Numbered from the stretch's first letter, positions 8,235 to 17,327 are shown. The stretch is DNA of 64,000 nucleotides from Vibrionaceae bacterium (GCA_018222805.1 JAAEZQ010000003.1:124001-188000); one strand, 5' to 3'. Numbers and translations: made by a program. The notes: generated by a model not told the origin, from the sequence alone.

Positions 8235-8610
8235 GTCCTAAAATAGGTTGACGGTTTTATGTAAGGGCCAGTGGGTATTTCCTGCTGGCTTTTTCATGTA
8301 CCTCATTTGGGGTTTTCATCCCCAAGCTTAAGTGAGGCCTAGATTGATTATACAGTCTAACACTCTCCTTAATGAGCTTTGATAACTCGTCTCTATTTGC
8401 GCACTGATAAAGTAAGAACTCTTGTTTCAGTATGCCATTAACTCTCTCTGCAAGAGCGTTTTGATAGCAATCTGTAGTGGTTGTAGTGGATAAAGAAATT
8501 TGGCCGACCACATGTAGGCTAGCCGTAAGGTAGCAATAGTAAAGGTAATCCGAAAGGCTAGAGTGTGCTAACAATCGTAACTCGGAATTGTCCATTTTCG
8601 TTTTAGGACA
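8235..8610 (-). mobile_element. Internally deleted IS3-family element with both ends kept
   Basis: GTCCTAAAA at 8235-8243 and its inverted copy TTTTAGGAC at 8601-8609 (within TTTTAGGACA 8601-8610) delimit about 376 bp. Inside, the minus strand encodes the C-terminal end of an IS3-type OrfB transposase. A normal element of this family is 1.2-1.5 kb, so most of orfA and orfB is gone. Confidence 0.65.
8257..8595 (-). pseudogene. IS3-family transposase OrfB, C-terminal fragment
   Basis: The last 65 residues (DCYQNALAERVNGILKQEF, then LIKESVRLYNQSRPHLSLGMKTPNEVHE) are the end of the rve/DDE catalytic domain of IS3-family transposases, with the catalytic Glu in AERVNGILKQE. The preceding 45 residues (MDNSELRLLAHSS...) bear no resemblance to a transposase and must come from sequence joined by the internal deletion. 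The first two Asp residues of the DDE triad are missing, so the product cannot transpose the element. Confidence 0.75.
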
Positions 8611-8738
8611 TTCGTAATGACATGGTGTTGAGAGTTAATTCGGTATGTGGCTAGCTCCACAAAATACGAGCTATGATCTGGTTCTAATGAACTCTTGTAT
8701 TCTGGCTATTCACACCCCACTTATTTGATAGGAACATT

Positions 8739-9710
8739 ATGGTCAACTCCAACCAAATTTTGCTGTTTGTCGATGTCGTCCAGCAAGGCTCGTTTTCCAA
8801 AGCGGCAGCGCTGCATGAGATGGATAACTCCTCGCTCTCCAAACAGATCAAGCGCCTTGAGAGCGATCTGGGCGTACAGCTACTGAATCGTTCTACGCGC
8901 TCATTTTCAATGACCTCAGCCGGTGAGGAAATCTTCCGCTACGGACAAACTCTGCGCAATACCTTGCAAGAGATCCAACTCTCCGCAGATGCCTATCAGG
9001 CAAAACCCAAAGGGGTCTTGCGTATCACTTCGCCTAGTTATTTTGGTCATCAATATTTACTGCCAGTGATCACCGAGTTTATGCGCGCCCACCCCGATGT
9101 GCAGATCCACCATTCGTTAGACGACAGAAAATCAGACATTATCTCTGATCATTACGATCTCGCTTTTCGCTTGAGTAAATTGTCCGACTCAAGCCTGATC
9201 GCCAAAACTATCGCCAAATCTCACTTTATCTTGGTGGCTGCAAACTGCTTTGTTAAAGAGTATGGTTTGCCGACCTCGCCGAAGGCACTCAATGCTTTGC
9301 CTGCGGTGATCTACAGCAATAATGATGTCACTTTGGATACTTTTACTATCAGTGAAACTGCCAATGGCGAGGATTATCAAGTGTATAAGATGCAAGGACG
9401 CTATCGGGTTAATGATGTGCGCACCCTGATTGAAGCGGTCAGAGATGGCGTCGGTTATGCGCGTCTTGATGCCTCAAACCTGTCGCAATCGCTCTCCGAG
9501 CTTGGGCTGGTACAACTGCTTCCGAAGCATAACATTGTCACGCATGATAAGGCTATTTACGCCCTCTATCCGCACCGTAAACAAACTCGGCTGGTTCAAA
9601 CGTTTATAAGCGCAGTAGAGGCGTACATAGGCAACCCACCACGCTGGCTTGCGTATATCGAGAACAAAAATCCGTTGAATGAAGATAAAAAAACCACCCT
9701 CGCTGAATGA
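8739..9710 (+). CDS. LysR-family transcriptional regulator
   Basis: 323 residues, complete. The N-terminal helix-turn-helix is clear (ILLFVDVVQQGSFSKAAALH, SSLSKQIKRLESDLGVQLLN, RSTRSFSMTSAGE), followed by a substrate-binding domain beginning LRITSPSYFGHQYLLPVITE, of the type seen in the CrgA/DsdC-like branch. The ATG at 8739 follows GATAGGAACATT. Downstream and convergent is a flavin nitroreductase gene on the minus strand; the terminator serving that gene overlaps the last codons of this one. The immediate upstream neighbour is an IS3 remnant. No target can be named: the usual divergent partner is absent, possibly displaced by the insertion. Confidence 0.9.
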   Translation: MVNSNQILLFVDVVQQGSFSKAAALHEMDNSSLSKQIKRLESDLGVQLLNRSTRSFSMTSAGEEIFRYGQTLRNTLQEIQLSADAYQAKPKGVLRITSPSYFGHQYLLPVITEFMRAHPDVQIHHSLDDRKSDIISDHYDLAFRLSKLSDSSLIAKTIAKSHFILVAANCFVKEYGLPTSPKALNALPAVIYSNNDVTLDTFTISETANGEDYQVYKMQGRYRVNDVRTLIEAVRDGVGYARLDASNLSQSLSELGLVQLLPKHNIVTHDKAIYALYPHRKQTRLVQTFISAVEAYIGNPPRWLAYIENKNPLNEDKKTTLAE

Positions 9711-9719
9711 CTCGGGTGG
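9687..9719 (-). terminator. Intrinsic terminator for the nitroreductase gene
   Basis: On the minus strand CCACCC...GGGTGG (9719-9694) is followed by a run of seven T (9693-9687). It overlaps the 3' end of the convergent lysR gene. Confidence 0.75.
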
Positions 9720-9746
9720 CTTAGTGATTCTATCTTGTGCTCTTAA

Positions 9747-10406
9747 TTACAAGGTAACCAGAACATCTTCTGCTGCAAGGCGAGATTTAGGCAAACCGTA
9801 GTTGTAGTCTTGACCTTCAAGGTGGTAACCCATCGCCAGTGCAAACTCACATACGTAGCCACCAAGCTCTTTCTCGAAGATTTTGCCGATCATTTCAGGA
9901 TCGACGCCTTCCATTGGTGTTGAAGCAATGCCAAGGCGTGCCAATACATGCAGAGTATTACCTAGAGCAATGTAGGTTTGCGCTTTAGTCCAGTGGCCAT
10001 TAAAGCCAACTTCATCGGTTTGTGCCTCAGCAAATCCGAATGCTCTATTGAGCATGTTGTCATACATCTCTGCTGCTAAGTGACCTGAAGAGACTTCCAC
10101 ATCGACGACTTTGCGGTAATCATCTTTGGTAAACTTCGGGTTGTGCGCAAACAAAATGATGTGTGACGCTTCTTTCGCGTGCGGCTGATTAAACTGGTGC
10201 ATGTTAGCGAAAGTATCGTGAAAACGTTGTTTCGCTTCATCGCTTTCGATCACGATGAACTTCCATGGCTGCGAGTTGATAGAAGACGCTGACAAACGGA
10301 TCGCTTCTTTGATTACATCCATATCTTGTGGTGAAATGCGCTTACTTGCGTCGTATTTTTTCGCTGTGTAGCGACGATTCAAATCTTGGATGATTGGATG
10401 TGACAT
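9747..10406 (-). CDS. NAD(P)H-dependent flavin nitroreductase (NfsB / FRase I type)
   Basis: 219 residues with the nitroreductase fold throughout. The N-terminus HPIIQDLNRRYTAKKYD, the FMN-binding segment RLSASSINSQPWKFIVIES, HQFNQPHAKEASHIILFA and the late LPKSRLAAEDV closely resemble the Vibrio fischeri flavin reductase FRase I and E. coli NfsB. Such enzymes are cytoplasmic FMN homodimers that reduce nitroaromatics, quinones and free flavin with NAD(P)H. The gene is monocistronic, with its own terminator at 9687-9719. The upstream gap 10407-10824 holds only an orfA-like remnant. Confidence 0.88.
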   Translation of the reverse strand: MSHPIIQDLNRRYTAKKYDASKRISPQDMDVIKEAIRLSASSINSQPWKFIVIESDEAKQRFHDTFANMHQFNQPHAKEASHIILFAHNPKFTKDDYRKVVDVEVSSGHLAAEMYDNMLNRAFGFAEAQTDEVGFNGHWTKAQTYIALGNTLHVLARLGIASTPMEGVDPEMIGKIFEKELGGYVCEFALAMGYHLEGQDYNYGLPKSRLAAEDVLVTL

Positions 10407-10589
10407 GTATAATTCCTTATTGCGTTACCGATGCGGTGCATATTACCTATCACGTGGTAACAGAAACAGAGCTATTTGGGCCAATCATTATGGAGAAAAT
10501 TGTCCATAATTTCTTTTGAGCAATCTATTGTCTGCACCACTAGTTTTGGACATCAAGTAAAGTGAATACAATCACTAACGAGGTGAACC

Positions 10590-10703
10590 ATGACAAGCAA
10601 TAAGAAACGTATTATCTATTCACTTGAATTTAATTTGAAGCTAGCAGAGAAAGTGGGAGTAACTGAGGGAGCAAGACAGCTTATGTTGACTCCCCGTCAG
10701 TAA
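10590..10703 (+). pseudogene. IS3-type orfA remnant (37 codons)
   Basis: An ATG with a good ribosome site (GAGGTGAACC) opens a 37-codon frame: MTSNKKRIIYSLEFNL, then KLAEKVGVTEGARQLMLTPRQ and a stop. It matches the start of IS3-family OrfA proteins (xxKKRxxYSPEFKxEALKLAEKVGVxxAARxL), with a short internal deletion between EF and KLAEK. About 50 bp further on, the minus strand can be read as NNAAIERFKKRRKR, reminiscent of an OrfB AIERF motif, but this is weak. It is the relic of an old insertion in the gap between the nitroreductase and carboxypeptidase genes. Confidence 0.5.
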
Positions 10704-10824
10704 CACCTATCAATAGTTGGAAAACTTGAAAGCGCATGAAATCACCACGGTCTCTTTCTGCGTTTCTTGAACCGTTCAATAGCAGCATTATTTCTGCAAT
10801 ACCAATTCCTATTGTGAAAACTAA

Positions 10825-12309
10825 TTAACCCAAATAGCGAGATTTAAGGTGGTTCTTAAAATGCTCAGGGTTTAATACTTCACCTGTAGCAGCCTTAACC
10901 AGTTCATCGGTTGTTAATAAGCTTCCTTTACTCCAAATGTTGTCTGATAACCAAGTGAAGATAGGACTTAAATCACCACTGCGGATTACATCATCCACAT
11001 CAATTGTTTTGCACATTGCAGCCATAAATTGAGCTGCGTACATTGCTCCTAAAGTATAACTTGGGAAGTACCCAAAACTTCCATCTGTCCAATGGATGTC
11101 TTGCATGCAACCGTTTTTAAAGTTGTCTTTGGTCGATAAGCCTAAGTAGGTTTGCATTTTTTGATCCCACAACTCCGGTACATCAGTATGTTTGATCACG
11201 CCATTGATCAAGTCACGCTCGATCTCGTAACGCAAAATAACGTGAGCGGGGTAGGTAAGCTCATCGGCATCAACTCGGATAAAGTCTTTCTTAACGCGTG
11301 TGTATAGCTTTTGGAAATTTTCTTGCGAGAATAACTTAGGATCGTGTCTTGTAAAGTGATTGCCTGCAAGGCGTGCCAAGTGTTCAATAAACGCATTACT
11401 ACGACCAATCTGCATCTCAAAGAACAGAGATTGAGATTCGTGAATCCCCATTGAGCGCGCTTGACCAGACGGTAAGCCCGCGAGAGATTTCGGTAAGCCT
11501 TGCTCGTAACGAGCATGACCTGTCTCGTGAACAATGCCCATTAGTGATTGTACAAACTCGCTGTCATCATAGCGTGTAGTGATACGAACGTCAGTGGGAA
11601 CCCCACCGCAAAATGGGTGGACACTTTCGTCAAGTCGGCCGTGTTCGAAATCGAATTGCAGCAGCTTCATCACATCCAAGCCCAGCGCCTTTTGTGTGTC
11701 GCTCGGGAAGGTACCCTTTGGCTCAATGAATTTTTCTGATGACTGCTTTTCGATTGCTTGGTCAATCATTTCTGGCAACCAAGTTTTTACATCGCTAAAT
11801 AATATATCTAACGAAGCAGTCGTTGTGCCCGGTTCATAGATATCAAGCATTGCATCATAAGCGGAAAGACCGGTTACTTCAGCGCGGATTTGGGCTTCTT
11901 CCTGAGACAGTTTTACCACCTCTGCCCATTTCTTTTCAAAGCCTTGCCAATCATTTTCACCGCGTTGAGTACGCCAGGCATGTTCACACTTTGAACCAGC
12001 TAGAGATTTTGCTTGCACCAACTCCTCTGGTAGTACGTTAGCTTGCTGCCAGTTGCGTTTTAGTTCGCGAAGTGTCGCGCTATCTTGAGCGTTTAGTGCC
12101 TCTTGACCTGCTTCAGAAAACCAGTCAGCGAGTTGTGGCTGAGTTTGCAAGTTATGCATATGAACATACAATTCAGCCATAGCTTCAGAACGAGCCTGGC
12201 TACCACCATTAGGCATGACCGCCGCTTGGTCCCAGCCGCAAATTGCTGCGAGATGCTGAAAGTGTGAGAGTTTTAATGAGTGTTTTTTGAGTTTTTCGAA
12301 TGCGCTCAT
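10825..12309 (-). CDS. Carboxypeptidase Taq-type metallopeptidase (M32)
   Basis: 494 residues from the ATG at 12309, which has GGAAGG 6-7 nt upstream; the longer reading from 12351 adds MVNFCFLYSHGRRH, which lacks a ribosome site. The zinc site of family M32 is complete: HETGH at 261-265 and the third ligand Glu in HESQS (290-294). Other family signatures are DVRITTRY (240-247), MGIHESQSLFFE and the late YPAHVILRYEIERDLI. M32 enzymes are cytoplasmic broad-specificity carboxypeptidases that release most C-terminal residues except Pro. The length is normal for the family. It is divergent from the LysE gene, with about 195 bp between them. Confidence 0.92.
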   Translation of the reverse strand: MSAFEKLKKHSLKLSHFQHLAAICGWDQAAVMPNGGSQARSEAMAELYVHMHNLQTQPQLADWFSEAGQEALNAQDSATLRELKRNWQQANVLPEELVQAKSLAGSKCEHAWRTQRGENDWQGFEKKWAEVVKLSQEEAQIRAEVTGLSAYDAMLDIYEPGTTTASLDILFSDVKTWLPEMIDQAIEKQSSEKFIEPKGTFPSDTQKALGLDVMKLLQFDFEHGRLDESVHPFCGGVPTDVRITTRYDDSEFVQSLMGIVHETGHARYEQGLPKSLAGLPSGQARSMGIHESQSLFFEMQIGRSNAFIEHLARLAGNHFTRHDPKLFSQENFQKLYTRVKKDFIRVDADELTYPAHVILRYEIERDLINGVIKHTDVPELWDQKMQTYLGLSTKDNFKNGCMQDIHWTDGSFGYFPSYTLGAMYAAQFMAAMCKTIDVDDVIRSGDLSPIFTWLSDNIWSKGSLLTTDELVKAATGEVLNPEHFKNHLKSRYLG

Positions 12310-12504
12310 GTGTCGCCTTCCATGACTATAGAGAAAACAAAAGTTTACCAACCCTCTCAGGGCTTACCAAGTTATTCGCGCAGAAAGTTAGATTTATTCC
12401 AATATGTTTTATAAACATTTGCGAAAGGATTTTACGATATGCAATCAAAATTTATTGAAATGACAGCGTAAATATGACAATAAAGGAGAAGTTTCTCTCT
12501 TTGC

Positions 12505-13155
12505 TTGGTGGATGTAAGCTTGATACACAATTTTGAAGCGTTTTTAATCGCTATAACCATACTGACGCTCACACCGGGATTGGATACCGCGTTAGTCATT
12601 CGTAATTCGTCACGTGGTGGGTTTACTGATGGAGCGGTCACTAGCCTTGGTATTTGTCTAGGGTTGTTTGTTCACGCGACATTTTCAGCGATCGGTATTT
12701 CGGCGATCCTTGCCCAGTCTGCAGAGTTGTTTCATGTGGTGAAGATGGTAGGCGCGGCTTACCTTATCTACCTAGGCTTTACAACGCTTAAAGGGTTATG
12801 GAACAACACAGCAGCACCGCAAGATACGGCTGGGAGAGTTACCCGTCACGAGTTCAGCTTCTCTCGTTCCTTGAGAGAGGGTTTCTTGTCTAATGTTTTA
12901 AACCCGAAAACCGCCGTTTTTTATCTAGCGTTCTTACCACAGTTCATCAACCCAGAAGGATCAGCATTTTTACAGTCGACCTTTATGGCGGCAATCCATT
13001 TTGTTATCGCAATGGTTTGGCAATGTGGTTTGGCGGGGGCGTTAACCTCTGCTAAAAGCTTACTTAAGAGTGCACGCTTTATGAACTGGATGGAAGGCAC
13101 GACCGGTTTTGTGCTGGTGGGGCTTGGCGTTAAGTTGATGTTAGAAGACAAATAG
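12505..13155 (+). CDS. LysE/RhtB-family amino acid exporter
   Basis: Up to 216 residues with about six hydrophobic segments. Family signatures are FLIAITILTLTPGLDTALVI at the first helix, GGFTDGAVTSLGICLG, YLIYLGFTTLKG and EGFLSNVLNPKTAVFYLAFL. LysE/RhtB proteins are inner-membrane exporters of amino acids such as Lys, Arg, Thr or homoserine lactones. The start is uncertain: no ATG is available. TTG at 12505, GTG at 12508 and TTG at 12520 are all in frame. The last has GGTGGA 8 nt upstream and would give MIHNFEAFLIAIT, closest to the usual N-terminus. It ends at a bidirectional terminator shared with the convergent LLM oxidoreductase gene. Confidence 0.88.
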   Translation: MVDVSLIHNFEAFLIAITILTLTPGLDTALVIRNSSRGGFTDGAVTSLGICLGLFVHATFSAIGISAILAQSAELFHVVKMVGAAYLIYLGFTTLKGLWNNTAAPQDTAGRVTRHEFSFSRSLREGFLSNVLNPKTAVFYLAFLPQFINPEGSAFLQSTFMAAIHFVIAMVWQCGLAGALTSAKSLLKSARFMNWMEGTTGFVLVGLGVKLMLEDK

Positions 13156-13172
13156 TCTTTATCGAGATGAGC

Positions 13173-13200
13173 AAAAGAGCGGCTGGATAGCCGCTCTTTT
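13173..13200. terminator. Bidirectional terminator between lysE-like and LLM genes
   Basis: AAAAGAGCGGC (13173-13183), loop TGGATA, GCCGCTCTTTT (13190-13200). It has A-runs and T-runs on both sides and lies between convergent genes. Confidence 0.85.
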
Positions 13201-13209
13201 TTATGCTGG

Positions 13210-14211
13210 CTACTGCATTTGTTCGTTTTTTAGCTCAGCGAGCAATTCATACGAACGTAGTTTCTTCTCGTGATCAAAGATTACTGAGTGAGCAATGATT
13301 TCGTCCGCTTGAGTACGCTCTAGTAGAGAGTTGATCTTCTCTAACGCAAGGGTTTTGTCACCATGAATGGATTCTCTGAGCTGATGAGTGACTTGATGCT
13401 TTTCATGTGGTTTCCAGAGCTGATCCATGTCGGTAACAGGGGTAGGAATTTTACCTTGGCCACCGCGAATCAACTGCAAGAATTTCTGATATTCTGTCGT
13501 CGCTAAATAATTTGCTTCTTCAGTGCTCTCGGCAACGACTACATTGACGCCAATCATCACGTAAGGTTTATCAAGCTGCTCTGATGGTTGGAAGTTTGCT
13601 CGGTAGATGTCCAGTGCACGCATCATTGCATCCGGGGCGAAGTGCGCGGCAAAGGCAAATGGCAATCCTTTTACACTGGCAAGGTGCGCGCTGTAGGTAC
13701 TTGAGCCCAGTAGCCAAATTGGAACCGATGAGTTGGCGCCAGGGCAGGCTTGTACTGGTTGAGCTTTAGATACCGGGCCCATAAAGAACTGCAGTTCCTC
13801 AAGCAATTCAGCGAAGTCCGGATCCATTCTTTCTGGGTCTCTGCGTAGGGCGTGCATGGTCGGGTAGTCGGTTCCCGGCGCTCGCCCGAGTCCGAGATCA
13901 ATACGTCCTGGATATAGCGCTTCTAATGTACCGAACTGTTCTGCAATAACCAGAGGCGCGTGGTTTGGGAGCATGACACCGCCAGAACCGAGACGGATAG
14001 AGTGAGTATGAGCACCGATATGACTCATCAGCACAGAAGTCGCAGCGCTGGCTATGTCTGGCATGTTGTGATGTTCTGCCAGCCAAAAACGGTGGTAGCC
14101 CAACTTTTCTGCATGCTGAGCTAGGGATACCGACTTTTGATAGGTTTCCGTATAGTTGGAGCCTTCTGCAACAGGGGCTAAATCTAAGATGGAGATTCGT
14201 GGGAATGGCAT
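13210..14211 (-). CDS. LLM-class flavin-dependent oxidoreductase (YhbW-like)
   Basis: 333 residues of the bacterial luciferase-like monooxygenase family. The N-terminus ([18 protein letters not shown]), [55 protein letters not shown] and the PVWLLGSS-like [12 protein letters not shown] follow E. coli YhbW almost block by block. Enzymes of this group use reduced FMN supplied by a separate reductase; the substrate of YhbW itself is not established. It is cytoplasmic. The gene is monocistronic, convergent with the LysE gene and preceded by the terminator of the AGCS gene. Not a light-emitting LuxA/LuxB: there is no lux context, and the similarity is to YhbW. Confidence 0.9.
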   Translation of the reverse strand: MPFPRISILDLAPVAEGSNYTETYQKSVSLAQHAEKLGYHRFWLAEHHNMPDIASAATSVLMSHIGAHTHSIRLGSGGVMLPNHAPLVIAEQFGTLEALYPGRIDLGLGRAPGTDYPTMHALRRDPERMDPDFAELLEELQFFMGPVSKAQPVQACPGANSSVPIWLLGSSTYSAHLASVKGLPFAFAAHFAPDAMMRALDIYRANFQPSEQLDKPYVMIGVNVVVAESTEEANYLATTEYQKFLQLIRGGQGKIPTPVTDMDQLWKPHEKHQVTHQLRESIHGDKTLALEKINSLLERTQADEIIAHSVIFDHEKKLRSYELLAELKNEQMQ

Positions 14212-14320
14212 GTGACCTCAGAGTTTCTTTCTTTATTCATACTATGTGGAGTCAATGTGGCACGAAATAAGCCCCTAGCTCCTCAATGAGATGATTTGAA
14301 ATCATAATAGTTAGGAATAT

Positions 14321-14349
14321 GAAAAAAAGGGAGCGAAATGCTCCCTTTT
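14321..14349 (-). terminator. Intrinsic terminator of the AGCS symporter gene
   Basis: On the minus strand AAAAGGGAGC (14349-14340), loop ATTTC, GCTCCCTTTT (14334-14325) and further T residues to about 14322. Confidence 0.85.
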
Positions 14350-14382
14350 GGATGAATCTAACCTTTAAAGCCAGCCTTCGAC

Positions 14383-15756
14383 TTAACTTGCGTTAGCGAT
14401 AGATACCTTACCAATTGTGTTGGCGAAGTAATATTTTGTCTCTTCTACAACAACATGGCGCAGAGCAATCAAACCAATCAGGTTTGGAATCGCCATTAGG
14501 CCGTTCACGATGTCAGCCAGTATCCAAATCATGTCCAGATGCAGGAACGCGCCTGACGCCACTAACCCAACAAAAACCAGTTTGTATGGAAGTACCGCTT
14601 TAGTGCCGAACAGGAATACAACGCAACGTTCACCGTAGTAGTTCCAACCAAGAATGGTGGTAAAGGCGAAGAACATCAGGCCGATTGATACCAGCATTGG
14701 ACCAAAGGTATCAGCATTTAAACCAACCGCAAAAGCGTGTGTTGTCATTGCTGCACCAGAGAAGTCACTCTGCCATGCGCCAGTCAAGATCAGAGCAAGA
14801 CCGGTCATTGTACAAATGATGATGGTATCGAAGAAGGTACCTGTCATTGAAATCAGGCCTTGTTTGACACAAGAATCTGTTTTCGCCGCCGCTGCCGCCA
14901 TTGGTGCACTACCCAAACCAGATTCGTTTGAAAATACACCTCGAGCGATACCCGATTGGATAGCCAGCATGATGCTTGCACCTAGGAAACCACCTGTTGC
15001 TGCTGTCGAAGTGAAGGCTGATACCAACACTAACTCAATCGCATTCAATAGTTGGTCTGCATTCATGATAATCACGCTTAGACACGCTAATACATAGAAT
15101 ACGGCCATGGTTGGTACAACTTTACCAGCGACCTTAGCGATAGATTTGATACCACCTAAAGTAACAAAAGCCACTAATAGAGTTAGGGTGAAAGCAGATA
15201 GCTCACGGTCGGCACCGAAAGAAATCTCTGTCGCATCCAAAATCGCATTTACTTGAGGAAAAGTACCGATACCAAAACAAGCCACACCTAAAGCAAATAC
15301 AGCGAACATAATCGCTAGTGCTTTAGAGCCAACGCCATATTGTAGGTAGTACATCGGGCCACCAATCATTTGGCCTTTATCATCAACTTGGCGGTATTTT
15401 ACTGCAAGTAGACACTCAGCGTATTTCGTTGCCATTCCGAATAGGGCTGCAAGCCACATCCAGAACAAAGCACCCGGACCACCAAGTTTGATTGCAGTAG
15501 CAACACCAACGATATTACCGGTACCGATAGTTGCTGAAAGTGCAGTACATAATGCTGCAAAGCTAGAAACGTCACCCTGTTTATCAGATGACTTATCTTT
15601 ACTAAATACCATCACTAATGCTGTAGGTAGATGTTTAAACTGGATCAAGCCTAGGCTAAAAGTGAAGTAAACGCCGGTACCCACAAGCAAAAGCAGAAGT
15701 GGTGGACCCCAGACAAAGTTATCGATGGTTTGTAGTAAAGATTGTAGGTCGTTCAT
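14383..15756 (-). CDS. Alanine/glycine:cation symporter (AGCS family)
   Basis: 457 residues with around ten membrane segments. AGCS hallmarks are FVWGPPLLLLLVGTGVYFT, GTGNIVGVATAIKLGGPGALFWMW, a GGPMYYLQYG motif and NESGLGSAPMAAAAAKT. These are sodium- or proton-coupled uptake systems for alanine and glycine in the inner membrane. A tandem glycine riboswitch lies in the leader (about 15880-16085), so glycine is the likely physiological substrate. The same arrangement is known for the V. cholerae symporter gene VC1422, where the tandem glycine riboswitch was first described. Monocistronic, with a terminator at 14321-14349. Confidence 0.93.
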   Translation of the reverse strand: MNDLQSLLQTIDNFVWGPPLLLLLVGTGVYFTFSLGLIQFKHLPTALVMVFSKDKSSDKQGDVSSFAALCTALSATIGTGNIVGVATAIKLGGPGALFWMWLAALFGMATKYAECLLAVKYRQVDDKGQMIGGPMYYLQYGVGSKALAIMFAVFALGVACFGIGTFPQVNAILDATEISFGADRELSAFTLTLLVAFVTLGGIKSIAKVAGKVVPTMAVFYVLACLSVIIMNADQLLNAIELVLVSAFTSTAATGGFLGASIMLAIQSGIARGVFSNESGLGSAPMAAAAAKTDSCVKQGLISMTGTFFDTIIICTMTGLALILTGAWQSDFSGAAMTTHAFAVGLNADTFGPMLVSIGLMFFAFTTILGWNYYGERCVVFLFGTKAVLPYKLVFVGLVASGAFLHLDMIWILADIVNGLMAIPNLIGLIALRHVVVEETKYYFANTIGKVSIANAS

Positions 15757-15877
15757 GATTTCCCCTTAATAAAACAACTAATAAGGAGAAGAGGGAAAGG
15801 GCGAGATATAAGATCTCTAATAGAACAAAGCTATTTAAAAGACGGGAACGCCAAATAGTTAGGTTACAACTTTCCAC

Positions 15878-16085
15878 TCCTCTGTCCTTTTGCCTGAGAG
15901 TTTCACCCTGTGCATGACACAGGACTTGCTCCTTCGGCGACCGATTAAACGGTTCTCTCCAGAGGTTCCTCCAACTACAGTCCCCGCTACCTAAGTAGCA
16001 CCTGAAATAGTTAATTCTTCGGCAGGTTATGCTAATCAAATGTTCAACTTTGATTAATAACCACTCTCCTGCAGTCTTCATCGGA
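15878..16085 (-). promoter_or_regulatory. Tandem glycine riboswitch
   Basis: Read on the minus strand, two glycine aptamers lie in series. The first (about 16082-15985) has GCAGGAGAGTGG, CTGCCGAAG and a GCGGGGACTGT-type end. The second (about 15975-15880) has CTGGAGAGAACC, CGCCGAAGGAGCAAG and CTCAGGCAAAAGGACAGAGG. These are the conserved blocks of the gcvT-type aptamer. The element lies about 120 nt before the symporter ATG. I could not identify with certainty whether the expression platform acts on transcription or translation. Confidence 0.93.
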
Positions 16086-16475
16086 ACAATTACCTTTGAT
16101 TTATATAAAGTTTCTTAGATGTTACTAAAATGTTATATAACTCTCGGATAATCAGATAGTTAGCCTTTAGCTAACAGCGCGTAATTTACCAAAAGTGTGA
16201 TGTAGGTTTCAAGTGGTTTTTGAGTGAAAAGACAATTTGTATGCCAACTTAAACTTGGTTTTAGCACTGTTGAACAAGTAATAAGTAGTCAATTTTACCA
16301 GCAACAAACAGGACTCGGTGAGTGGCTCAATAACGCTGATTTTAGGTGTTATTGGGCTACCATTAGATAAAGAGATATGGCTGCTAAACTTCACCTAACG
16401 ATTACAGGTTGTTCTAGGCAACTGAAGAATGCCTTTAACAAGCGATAAAGTTCACTTGAAAAAAGGAGGGGAAAT

Positions 16476-17327
16476 ATGTACGAACAGGTAGAAAAAACAC
16501 ATGAGAAAAAAAGACAATTTTCGGCAAGAACAGTTTCACAAAGGCAAAGTAGCAGTAAGCCCACCTTTCAGTTTGTAGACAACCGACCAGAAGCCGTCCA
16601 GATGCGGAAATTGCAAGAATTGGATAAAAACACACAGGCTAAGCAAAAGGTCCAACTTCAAGTAATAACTAATAATTTTAGTGCGCAACATCAGCCCATC
16701 CGAGGGAAAAACAACTATAAAGATCAGGGTGTTTTGCAGAGATATTTTGATACTTCTGGATACACTTGGGCTCGAAAAATGTGGACAGATGCAGAGGATT
16801 ATGCGAAGCACCTTGATAATCGGCTCGATTTAAGGGTTTCAAGGGGAGACAGTTACATAGACGATTTGAAAAACAATCTTGAATTAAAGGCACGTAAGGC
16901 AGGTGGAACATTGGCTGGAGAGGCTTATGAAACTTTCCAATGGGATCAGCCTCAAGGGACCAGCATCGTATATGGACCTGGAGGTTCCAGTGGCGGTGAT
17001 TTAATGGCGTACGAAAGTCTAAAAAGAGGGGCTCGTGCTCGCACTCCAACCACTGCTGGTGAAGTTAAGTCTGCTTCGAGTATAGAAACATACAAAGACG
17101 GTGTTGCAAATGCATATCGCCAAAGAGGTCAAAACTACATAGTCATGTATGCTACAGACGAAAGTATAGTACCTGATTTACATGAGTTTGTAAGATCAGG
17201 TGTAAACTATGCAATTTCTGATAGGCATCTTCCAAATGGAACTTATATGGGCAAGACATATACTTGTGTTGCCAAAATCGAACTTCCTGATCAATATAGA
17301 TACCAGTATCTATACACATGGGTATAA
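16476..17327 (+). CDS. Putative toxin/effector: eCIS-type N-terminal leader plus PD-(D/E)XK-like C-terminus
   Basis: 283 residues, excellent ribosome site (AAGGAGGGGAAAT-ATG). Residues 31-50 (FQFVDNRPEAVQMRKLQELD) and VLQRY at 86-90 copy the leader of many DUF4157-type and other polymorphic toxins associated with extracellular contractile injection systems (pattern FxFVDNRPEAxxQRKLQE ... VIQR). Here the usual DUF4157 peptidase-like domain is absent. The C-terminal half carries GGDLMAYE (Asp175) and AGEVKSASS (Glu196, Lys198), the D-x(n)-ExK pattern of PD-(D/E)XK nucleases, followed by a helix with ANAYRQRGQ. There is no signal peptide. No immunity-like gene or injection-system gene lies nearby. 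It borders a tRNA fragment and a broken integrase, which suggests acquisition by transfer. Nuclease activity is inference. Confidence 0.6.
   Translation: MYEQVEKTHEKKRQFSARTVSQRQSSSKPTFQFVDNRPEAVQMRKLQELDKNTQAKQKVQLQVITNNFSAQHQPIRGKNNYKDQGVLQRYFDTSGYTWARKMWTDAEDYAKHLDNRLDLRVSRGDSYIDDLKNNLELKARKAGGTLAGEAYETFQWDQPQGTSIVYGPGGSSGGDLMAYESLKRGARARTPTTAGEVKSASSIETYKDGVANAYRQRGQNYIVMYATDESIVPDLHEFVRSGVNYAISDRHLPNGTYMGKTYTCVAKIELPDQYRYQYLYTWV

Noticed and set aside
10730..10800. Minus-strand reading NNAAIERFKKRRKR after the orfA remnant
   Set aside because: It resembles an OrfB motif, but it is too short and on the opposite strand to the orfA remnant to claim.
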